From positions 18,712,001 to 18,776,000 of the forward strand of contig NW_026974140.1 of NCBI RefSeq assembly GCF_037042905.1: a stretch of DNA of 64,000 nucleotides, written 5' to 3'. The notes beneath the pieces were generated by a model. It saw only the letters and a list, made by a program, of their open reading frames with translations. It ran no database searches and was not told the DNA's origin. Origin of the DNA: Lytechinus pictus (lineage: Eukaryota > Echinodermata > Echinoidea > Temnopleuroida > Toxopneustidae). Positions 50,501 through 59,568 of this stretch are shown one piece after another. The number at the start of each line of letters is the position of its first letter. Within the stretch, counting starts at the first letter, position 1. Position numbers and translations under genes: made by a program.

Positions 50501-53500
50501 CTTCTTCATTTCCGGTGGCATTTGACAATCCTACAAAAGACATCATAAAACAATGGTCAACATAAGAACTTTCATCTAAAAACTTCTTTTTCTCCTTATT
50601 TCATGTTCATATCCAAGCTTTAAGGTAAATCTTTGATATATTGACAAAAATGCAAAGATTATTCATTTCTTTCAAAAATATATTGTCATTCTCATTTGGT
50701 CTAATACTCACTTTGGCTAATAGTCATTTGTATAATGCTAAGATAGTAAGATAGTCTAATTCCCACTTCATCTTTTCATTATTTTGCAGTTTGTCAAAAG
50801 AAAATTTGGTTCTTAATAATTTAATTGAATTAAATTTATTCAAACGAGTCAAAACATTGCAAAAGGAGAGCAAAGTACAAACAAAATAAATGGTTACATA
50901 ATAAAGAACTGAAAATCTGATATAGACAGATGGTGTTAGACAAAGTGGTTTATAGATGATATCCTAAATGAGAATTAGACAAAATGGTAAATGGGCTAAA
51001 GTGTCAATTAGAACGAATTGATAATAGACAAACTGGCTGTAGATTAGGATTAGACAATGTGTGATGAGACCAAATGTAAAGTAGGAAAAGTGGAGATATA
51101 GACCAACTTGCAATTTACCAATGACAATCATACCTGCTAGTGATACTGTATCTTCAACTAGACCTATAGAGAGAACACACAAAAAGATCAAACAGTCAGT
51201 CGGCAGGTCCCAAGAAAGTGGCTTCTTTCAAGACTAGATAAGTTTAATGAGCTTGATGCGGACCAAAACACCTCTTTTCATTTGGTCATTGCTGCTCTAA
51301 TTGGGCGTCGAATTTCATGATTTTGGTATCATTGTAAAGAAGAAGAATCATTCTTTTAGGTCATGTGTTTGCATTTATTCAAAATGAGTACAATTTTCCC
51401 AAAAAACTCAAAAGTGAGAGAGCGAAGCGACCAAGCTTGTCAATGGTGTAATTTTGCATCTTGAAAGGATTTTGTGCATATTTTTGGTCAGTTTTGTGAA
51501 AAGTTTTAGTAAATAATAAGAGTTTTCAAAATTTCTGGAGGAAAACTGCCCCCCTCCCCTTAGAGAAGGACTAACTGCCCCAAACCCTTTGATACATGAC
51601 TATAAATTTCTGCACTAGGCCATTGGTAGATGATATGAATGAATACAATGCTGCTAAACAATTCATCTTTTCTAGACAATAACAGGTTTGTTTTACACTT
51701 GTAACCCTAACCCTAAACCCCAATCTAATAACAAACTTCATATAAGAAAATGAATGTATAGTAATATTAAAACAAATTCATACATAGGTCTACATATCTT
51801 GTAAATTATTGAATAAATTCTACATTGAAAAAATGTGGGTCAGAGTAAATTTTGAAATGAGGGCAATTTAGCACCCCTTCAAAAGAAATCAAACTATTGG
51901 CCCTATATTTTACCATTAGGATCAATACAGAATGAAATTTGGAATGGATGGAATAAATAAAGTAGTGCCTGAACAGATATGAAACATATATTTCATTCAA
52001 TTTTCTAAATTCTTAGAATTTCAATACAATCACATATTCCAGAGCTCATTGAACATGGAATTCAGAGACATTGATAAACTAGACCAAAATTGACAATGTA
52101 AGACCCAAAAGTTATATCATACCAATTTTCTTCTGTAGTTGATGTAGATTATTTTTCTCACAGAACTCTTCAGCGACATCTCGTTGATGACCTTTCAACA
52201 ACCCTTGAACTAGGGCCCCTACTGTGGCCTTTGTCCCCTTGATTTTCCTCCATTTCTCTAGCCCTTGTATGATACATTCCTTGGCATCATCACGGTTTTC
52301 ATTATAAATATTCTTCACATCCGTGTCGTTCACACTCAAATGACGAAGGATGTGTTTAAAATCACTTGCCGGAACTTTCTCAGATATATATAACTGGTGA
52401 TCCATGGTGACTGGACTTTCTTCCTGTTGATTCAAATAAATGAACATATATTACTATCAATTATTTCAGCAGATTTGTAGCAATTAGCTTTAAATTGGAT
52501 GAGCCTGCGACTATGAATGTTTTTAACAGAAATATGGCGCAATATAAATGCTGTGGATCATCGTCATTATAATGATGATAATCATCATTATAATCATCAT
52601 CGTTATCATTGCTGTTCCATTTATGGAAAGCAGATCATATATAATACATTAAGTATGGCTTATATGTATGGCACATACCCCATGATCAGAAATTTAAAAA
52701 AGTAAGAACCTGTACCTGTAAGAACCTGTACAAAAAATATTGCCTTATTCACAGCTAAACTACAAAGGAACAATTCATGATGTTTCAAGGAAGGATCACA
52801 TATGCCAATAAACTAATGGTTGGCATCTCAGATAGAGGTGATGTTTTGTTTTATTGTTACTGTCTTTTTTTTTAATAAGCTTGCATCTTTGTAGGAAAGG
52901 CATTATAAAAAATGATTTTATTCAGTTGGTCAGAAGTCCAAAGTTTTATATCCTATTTTGTCAACATTGAATAAGGATGGGTGGATTAACCTCACACTTG
53001 CAACAATCATCCTTACCCCCCCCCCTCCACTTTGTATTTTCAGTTCTTCCTCCATCCTCCATCCTCTACCAAACCATCCTACTCTCTACTTCCACTTGCT
53101 TATTTTATTACCATCATCATCATCATCATTAAATTCTACTCTAAATAATTTATAGGAAATACCTCTGCAGATATCTCATCTTGTTTGGCTCCTGCTTCGG
53201 AATTACAAAGGCTGCCTGAATTCCTCATAGAATTGATGAGACGCAACTCTCCCTTAAGCTTCTCACATTCCTTCCTCATCTCCTCATATTTTTTCTTCCA
53301 GTCAATGGTTTCATCTGAACGACTTGTGTGTTGCTGATCTTTCTCTCCATTCGAAATATGACAATTTCCCTGAAATATGACAGAATTGCAGTTGGTTTGA
53401 TTTTATCAAAAAAACAAAACATATAGCCTATATTATAATAATAGTGTACAATCTATTGTACAATATACTGGATTATATGTATGACAAATATAAAATTATC

Positions 53501-54349
53501 CTGAGTGCAGGTTTATCCTAGGCCGAAGGCCGAGGTGAAATAGACCTGAATGAGGAATAATTTTATATTTGGAGTTTGTATAGTCCAGTAATATTGTATG
53601 ATAGAAAGTTCACTATTTATTATAGTAAATTGTACAATGCCTAATTAGCTTGTTGTACGCGAGCAAATGGGAGGCTGAATGTCAAACATTCGTACCGTTG
53701 CACACGTACCATCCAAATGTACCGTCCATAATGTAAAGTTGCACAAGTCCGGAAAAGGTGATGTCAATATAAAGAATTAAGATTTAAGACATTGCATGCA
53801 CTTTAATAGTAAATGCAGACGAACAGGACTAACTGGGTAAATGCCAATTCTCCCCATTCATTTAACAGGGGTTTTACCCTTAAAAAATTGAAAGTTAAAT
53901 TGTACATTTGTAAAATATAACTTTTTGAAGGGAGGTCACATGGTTCCAATCTAGCCAATCACAGTTTGTATTTTACTACCACTATTTACCATATACATAT
54001 GTTAGATATTCCTTGAACTTGTACAATAAGATTGGGTATCAAAGTCATTATTGCAAAATAATCAAACTAAATTTCATCTCACCTTCAACAAAATATTTTC
54101 CTGCTCTAACCTTCTGATCTTCTCATCCTGTTCTCTGTTCTTCTGTTCCAATCTAGTGACCTTTGACCCCAGATCTTGCTCCGTTCTAAGAGCTGTTTCC
54201 TTGAGTTTATCAAGCTGAGCTATGTGACTATCAAACATGAGACATAATGCTCCAAGTCCTTTGATACAAGAGCTCGTTCCTGGGTCAGTCATTCCAGCAT
54301 CTTTCTCTACATCTACAGCAGACAGAGCATCCAAGGGACGGGCGGCCAT
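46717..54349 (-). CDS. coiled-coil / death domain / DED-like / death domain adaptor
   Basis: Nine coding exons chain with GT-AG borders and matching phases: 54349-54083, 53369-53163, 52423-52123, 51163-51134 (30 nt), 50530-50471 (60 nt), 49337-49186, 48550-48376, 47573-47475, 46931-46717. The total is 1,506 nt, 501 aa plus stop. Residues about 38-140 are charged heptad-rich coiled coil (LEQKNREQDEKIRRLEQEN, then KKKYEEMRKECEKLKGEL). About 170-258 is a FADD-like death domain. About 259-300 is a linker made of two micro-exons. About 300-393 is a death-effector-like domain, and 405-497 a second death domain. No signal peptide, membrane segment, TIR, kinase or caspase domain is seen, so a cytosolic signalling adaptor in apoptosis or innate immunity is inferred. 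Exon 1 of the CDS follows an acceptor at 54365. I know of no named orthologue with this order. Confidence 0.88.
48376..49337 (-). CDS. exons 6-7: death-effector-like domain
   Basis: Exon 6 (49337-49186) follows CACATTACAG and ends TTGAGG|GTAAAG. Exon 7 (48550-48376) follows CTCATTGCAG and ends GATAG|GTGAGT. The joined product reads LDQELSECDLFTSDQLKQIT.., VVLHELVRRLS, then LGKLLRKLGRKDIRSVL. The DLFTSDQLK helix, an LxELxRRL helix and a closing GRKDI match the DED layout with its RxDL motif (here R-K-D-I). A CARD or pyrin-type fold is the alternative. The domain is split by a phase-0 intron in its middle. Confidence 0.7.
48748..48850 (-). mobile_element. LINE 3'-tail fragment
   Basis: Minus-strand AATAAATCGAATTGAATTG with a short pentamer tail and about 90 bases of attached 3' UTR, in intron 6 of the death-domain gene. 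A similar fragment lies at 50818-50905. Confidence 0.5.
49370..49720. repeat. degenerate ~139-bp tandem repeat in intron 5
   Basis: The block GCTAAATCAATCAGATT..CAGTATTCCTTTAT..CATATTATAACCATG recurs at about 139-base spacing (49443 and 49579) with partial units on either side. It is noncoding and lies just upstream of exon 6. Confidence 0.65.
50690..51110. repeat. foldback of 16-17-bp units flanking a LINE-tail scrap
   Basis: The left arm CATTTGGTCTAATACTCACTTTGGCTAAT (50694-50722) and the right arm AATTAGACAAAATGG..AATAGACAAACTGG (50970-51060) are inverted arrays of the same degenerate unit. The spacer contains a LINE 3'-tail fragment (50818-50905). It occupies the intron between the 30-nt and 60-nt micro-exons, with the right arm ending about 25 bases from exon 4. 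Confidence 0.7.
52123..52423 (-). CDS. exon 3: FADD-like death domain
   Basis: A single 301-nt exon (phase 0 in, phase 1 out) between TTGAATCAACAG and AATTG|GTATGA encodes the whole domain: HILRHLSVNDTDVKNI, then QGLEKWRKIKGTKATVGALV and HQRDVAEEF. The LSVNDTDVKNI helix 2-3, the LEKW helix 4 and the ATVGALVQGL helix 5 follow the FADD/RIPK1-type death-domain pattern closely. Confidence 0.88.
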
Positions 54350-54365
54350 CTTGAAAGTTCACAAT
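53163..54365 (-). CDS. exons 1-2: coiled-coil region with 5'-UTR border
   Basis: The first coding exon begins at acceptor TGCATAG|ATTGTGAAC (54365), with the ATG in AAGATGGCC at 54349 after 16 untranslated bases. It ends TTGAAG|GTGAGA at 54083. The second (53369-53163) ends GCAGAG|GTATTT. Both are phase 0. The encoded 158 residues are Glu/Lys/Gln-rich with leucine heptads, typical of an oligomerising coiled coil. A short Cys-containing stretch (GLGALCLMF) precedes it. Confidence 0.82.
53458..53606. mobile_element. ~150-bp palindromic MITE in intron 1
   Basis: The left half ACAATATACTGG..ATATAAAATTATCCTGA..GGTTTATCCTAGGCC is mirrored by GGCCGAGGTGAAATAGACC..GGAATAATTTTATAT..CCAGTAATATTGTA. 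It is non-coding, with AAGG at the loop. Confidence 0.75.
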
Positions 54366-55700
54366 CTATGCAATACATAGAAAGATATTCATTAAAAAAT
54401 CAGACTCAAAATGGTGGGAAAATAATAAAATTTTGGCATTTCATGTGACTGCCTCAAAATGCAGCCTTTTTCATCAAAATCCCTGAATCGTGTGAATGGG
54501 TGCGCAGACATGCGGTATCATTTTTGGTTCAATATGAAAATGACTGCCCAAGGTTTTTTTCCAAGAAAATCATATTTTTCTTTCAAATTTTTATGAGATA
54601 TTTGGTACACTTACTCATAATAATATAATGAAAATTATAAACTGAAAGATTTTGTGAAAAAAAAAAGAAAAAAAAATTCATGTTAAATCTTCACTCAAAT
54701 CGTTAGGTGCGCAGACTTGGGGACCACCATCATACAGTAGTATCACATGCTGACCAATGCTTCATTTCCATGATAAAACATATAAAATATCTGGCAAAAT
54801 GCAATTGTTTGAATTGGCAGACTCAAATGAGTAAGCACTGGTATTCAGCATCCAATATTCTTTATCCCTTTCTTTCCCTGTCTTCCTCTTTAAATTAAAA
54901 ATCTTTCTCTTTTTGTTCTAACTCTTTGAAAAATTAGTATTGAGCAGTGTTCCATTCCAGATCCCACTTCCCACTGACACAGGGATACTTGTGGCAGTGT
55001 TTTACTTCATTTAGCCTTAGACTAGGCAAATAACCTGCTATATCCTCCCCACCCTAATTAACCAGAAAAAAAAAATACCTAGATCTATTTTGTCACAAAA
55101 ATATTTATACTCAAAACAAATACTCTGTTGGCCTAGGTTGTTTTCGTAGAATTTATTTGACTTACAAATCCATGTCGTAAAATTTGCTTATTTCTTTCAA
55201 AATCAAAATAAGCTAATTTATTCATGATTTGTGCAGAATTATACAAGTGCTTGGATATGGAATCAACTTGAAAGTGAGAGGACTGGGTCTAGGACTCGAT
55301 CTCATTAGTCTCAATCATGTCTTTGAGACATTTCGCTCTGTAATTACGAAGAAACTTTAATTTGGTCTGGCAGCAGTCAGAGACAGATTTAATGGCAGCT
55401 GAGCATAATAACAAATTTTACCTTTTTTAATTTTCATACTGGTAGTGGTAGTGATATTCATTACGATGGAAGAACACTGAAGGAGGCGAACCTTTGACAG
55501 AGGAGGCCATACTATCACAGGCGCACGCAATTCTAATGCACCCATATCCGATAAGGATATCACGATTCCGCAAAAAAGTGATTGGAATTGCACAGGAGCT
55601 ACATCCTCGATCGTCTAGATAGCACTGACTTAGGTTGTGCAAGCGCTAGCGCGAGATATATAATCGATATCGATAACCACGTACTAAGACCACAACTTAC

Positions 55701-55860
55701 CAAATGAACTGCGATTATATCATACGAATCGATGGTTTAGCTCTTCTACTGGCGATCAATGAATTAATTTATTTCAAAAGTCCAAGTTGTTGTAACGTTT
55801 GTCTTCTAATTCCGGATTGTGCAGCAGTCTCTGTGACGTAAGAAGGTACGTGCCGTATTC
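55701..55860 (-). promoter_or_regulatory. probable promoter and untranslated first exon of the death-domain gene
   Basis: The acceptor at 54365 requires an upstream exon. ATTTG|GTAAGTTGTGG at 55701 is a strong minus-strand donor. About 130 bases upstream, TTACGTCACAGAG is a CRE-like site in a locally GC-richer patch. The transcription start is not resolved. Confidence 0.45.
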
Positions 55861-56096
55861 GCAAATTTATCTATATACACTAACTGCATGAGTGTTTTAT
55901 AGCTCCATGCTAACTGCATTATTGTGCACTGCACGCTCAGCCTCAGGCAGGCGGCATATCGGGGACGGGGAATCCCCAAATTGCCAGTGACGTAAAAACG
56001 GTGTCAGGGGGTTTCCCAGAGGATTTATCGGCTTGTGATAGTCTGCCTTGCAAACCGTTCATCAGTCAAGTTAAGAGCTCTGAATGTGCAGCCTAC

Positions 56097-56597
56097 TGTT
56101 GTGTTGGGATCGTTCATTTCTTAGTTGGGAGCATCTCAATGACGACACAGGAACATACGACGTACAATTCAATCAAGAATCTTTATTAATCATCAATTAA
56201 TCATCTCCAGCAATATTGCATGTAGAGTTGAAAAGCATATCACAACGTACGTCGATGTAGATCTTAACTCTGTGATGATCTTAACTTATCTAACCTCCAC
56301 CCTTGGGTGTACACTCAATATATCTTCAAGCTTCTACATAAATTATAATCCAAGTGTTTGGGTATAGGACAAAAGGGGGGTTTGATTATTGGGAAGGGGA
56401 AGGCAGTTCTTTGTTCTATGATTAGGGGTTGTTTGAACTATTAACAATAAGGGTTTTTATTGGCGTGGATTACATAAATGAAAAGGGTTCTGAGAAGGGG
56501 GTATGGACATAAAAAGGGATGGTTCTGAGAAGGGGTATTTTACATTATGATGTCTAGGCTATATGTATGTAGTGATTTATACAATCACTACATTACA
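56097..56597 (-). repeat. 3' LTR (501 bp)
   Basis: This is the left-hand copy. Minus-strand AATAAA lies about 90 bases before its end, consistent with R/U5 polyadenylation. A hairpin (GTAGTGATT..AATCACTAC) with TATAAAT in its loop/arm lies within 30 bases of the LTR start. Confidence 0.93.
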
Positions 56598-58103
56598 TCC
56601 CCTTTCTTTGGAAAATTGAGGCTCCCCTCAATGTGGAAAAAAAATCAAAGAAAGCAAAATCAGAGGAATAGATACCCTGGCGTTAATGAACTATATACAT
56701 TATAAAATTAATACAGAGAAATAGAAAAGAAAACGATAAGTGAAACATTTGATCATTGTTCCGTGTTCTCTTTCGCTCATTCTCTCTCCCAAACAAATAC
56801 TTCAAACATATATACATATATACAATAAATTCATATTAAATGATTAGCATAAATCATTCCATAATTGTGGTAACGATAAAAAATAGACATAAGGTTAACC
56901 CTACTCAAAATTCAAAACATAAATTGCAATTTTTTTTTCTTCAGAAACCAGTGCACATTATGCACTTAAACTAAACAAAATAATCATAAATTGTGCAGAC
57001 TTATGCACTTAAAAGACAAAGTAAAAATGGAGAGAATTGTAAAAACTAGAATAACAATTCAAGTATCAATAACAATAATGTAGTATATGTTTCAAATATT
57101 CTTATTACTAGCCAAGGCAATTCAGCAATGGATAACAACTCTTTTCACAATATAAGTTAAACAAATCTGGTATCAGTTAAGGTTTAAGGTGTAAACACCA
57201 GTGAACTGTATATGTAATAGTTTATTAACAATATATAAGCTAAGTTTGCTATTGTGTCTTTCTTTTTTTTTCTTTTTTTACTGCTATCGACCATTAATGG
57301 ATAAATTCTCATCATACTCTGATGATAAACGAAACCAAAGATACAAATGTGATATTCCAACATGATTATATATAAGAAAAACAGGTGCGCTCTAGGTATT
57401 GAAAGTGTGTCTATGCTTAAATAGTCCTAATTATACTGCTTATGTAGCATTTACATAGAAACTCGAATCACTAACAACCTAACCTGTCATGAATTTTCTT
57501 TTATAATCATATTAAATGAAAATAAAGTTTAACAAGTAAATTCAAACTTGTTCAGTACCACTTAAGAGTATATTCAAACCTTGTTATGTCATCATATTGA
57601 TGAACTTTGATATATAACTTTATGTTCATGAACAAATGCATTTTAACATGTGTTCAATTCGACACAACAATAAAACATACCTTCATCAAGATTTTGACTA
57701 CTAATTGCTTGCAGATATATACGGGTCTTATTCAAACCATTATGAGTTATAACATTATCTAGGAAGTAAACTCTTCCAGGAATAACAAAGGTACAATATA
57801 TCTATAAAATTACAATAGGGTATACACTATTGTAAAGAGATTAAAGCTTACACATACAAAGACTTGTAAAATCTTGCTGGGGACCCTGTTATTGGTATTT
57901 GTCTATTAGTCAATATGTCATTAATTAAATCGTCCGTGCCTCTATACAAATCGACATTCCACCAAAATCTTACTTGTTTGGTGGTGTTATTAGAGCTTTG
58001 GTCAAATGAGGTCAGGAATTGTAAATGTCCATTCTTAAAACGTCCTCTATGAAGAGTCATGTTCTTATCAATGGGGGCATTCATAAGCCCGGGTTCTCCA
58101 CCA

Positions 58104-58604
58104 TGTTGTGTTGGGATCGTTCATTTCTTAGTTGGGAGCATCTCAATGACGACACAGGAACATACGACGTACAATTCAATCAAGAATCTTTATTAATCAT
58201 CAATTAATCATCTCCAGCAATATTGCATGTAGAGTTGAAAAGCATATCACAACGTACGTCGATGTAGATCTTAACTCTGTGATGATCTTAACTTATCTAA
58301 CCTCCACCCTTGGGTGTACACTCAATATATCTTCAAGCTTCTACATAAATTATAATCCAAGTGTTTGGGTATAGGACAAAAGCTGGGTTTGATTATTGGG
58401 AAGGGGAAGGCAGTTCTTTGTTCTATGATTAGGGGTTGTTTGAACTATTAACAATAAGGGTTTTTATTGGCGTGGATTACATAAATGAAAAGGGTTCTGA
58501 GAAGGGGGTATGGACATAAAAAGGGATGGTTCTGAGAAGGGGTATTTTACATTATGATGTCTAGGCTATATGTATGTAGTGATTTATACAATCACTACAT
58601 TACA
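58104..58604 (-). repeat. 5' LTR (501 bp)
   Basis: This is the right-hand copy, identical in length to the left LTR. A CT/GG difference near 58383 is the only mismatch that I noticed. Confidence 0.93.
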
Positions 58605-58608
58605 CTAC

Positions 58609-59286
58609 GAAGACTTGCGTATTGAAGGCCAATTGAAACAGCCACTTCTCCATCTTTCTTGGTTTGTGATGGCAACCAGACAGAATTTACTATATTTGCC
58701 ACAGCTCTGAAATAGAACTTACGTAGCTTTATTTTATTTTCTGTTTCCTTCCTTTTCTCTTTTTATTATTTTTTCATTGTTTTTTCTTTGACTTTCTTTT
58801 CTTCTTTTGTTGCTTTTTTTTTTTTTTTTTTTACTTTTTCCTCTTTTCTTTTTCTTTCTTTTTTCCTTTTTCTTTTTTACTTTCTTCCTTTCTTGTCTCT
58901 AATTTTCCTATTCTTTTGTAATTCTTTTGCTTGCTTTTATTTTTCCTTTTTAGTAATGCCTTCATTTTCTGTAAATTTCTTCTGCTACATTCCATTCCTT
59001 GTTTTTATTTGGCAATAAGTCATGATTGACTATATTTGCCACACACTATATATAAAGTAGGATAAAAAATTGTTCATTGTTTATCATGATGAAATACTAT
59101 TCTAATCAGAGAAAACCGAATAATGCGAAACAAAACAGGAATGAATATGGTATCATCAAACTATCGGGGAGCACTTCACGAATACGTTAAAGGTTGTTGA
59201 TCGATGATCTGTATAAGGGTAAAGTGCATTTCAACAAGAAACCCAACAAATACAAAAAAAGGGATGGATCAATCCATGATTGGATG

Positions 59287-59290
<4 letters not shown>
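58609..59290. other. non-genic DNA with T/C-rich tract
   Basis: The stretch holds a T- and C-rich low-complexity tract (about 58735-58990) whose Phe/Ser/Leu open frame is an artefact. No gene is seen. Confidence 0.5.
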
Positions 59291-59328
<38 letters not shown>

Positions 59329-59329
<1 letters not shown>

Positions 59330-59413
59330 TGTGAAGAGTAGAGTAGAATCAAGGATGAAGCAAAGTATACACTATGCTTTGCTTCATCCTTGATTCTACT
59401 CTACTCTTCACAC
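59329..59413. repeat. 85-nt near-perfect hairpin beside an AT microsatellite
   Basis: The 37 bases 59329-59365 are the exact reverse complement of 59377-59413. Four more pairs (one G-T) close towards a 3-nt loop. An AT dinucleotide run (59291-59327) abuts the left side. The stem is not part of any larger inverted repeat that I can see. Confidence 0.9.
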
Positions 59414-59568
59414 ATATATTATAAACAATGATCAAAGCGATTGGTACATATATCCACGCCTCTCTCGTTATATATATATATAATATAATATATCCTTCCT
59501 TCTCTCCCTCTTTTACAAGGATAAAAGACAACTTATCATATTGCTTAATGACAGTTCGGTCAGTTATA

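Larger units (their letters stand above)
56097..58604 (-). mobile_element. complete non-autonomous LTR retrotransposon, ~2.5 kb
   Basis: Two near-identical 501-bp LTRs bound a 1,506-bp interior, and CTAC flanks the whole (56093-56096 and 58605-58608), a 4-bp target duplication. On the minus strand each LTR starts TGTAATG and ends ACAACA. The base after the right LTR begins TGGTGGAGAACC, a TGG-type primer-binding site. A purine tract AAAGAAAGGGGA abuts the left LTR, fixing the orientation. The interior has one 78-codon open frame (58084-57848) soon after the primer site but no gag, protease, reverse transcriptase or integrase, so it must borrow enzymes. The two LTRs differ at about two adjacent bases by eye, implying recent insertion. 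Confidence 0.93.

Noticed and set aside
51703-51722. Interstitial telomere sequence
   Set aside because: Only two consecutive CCCTAA-like units are present, within chance expectation for AT-rich DNA.
56598-58103. A complete retroviral-type gag-pol
   Set aside because: The interior is only 1.5 kb with a single 78-codon frame; no protease, reverse transcriptase or integrase motif is seen.
58788-59018. A Phe/Leu/Ser-rich membrane-like protein
   Set aside because: It is the translation of a T/C-rich low-complexity tract.
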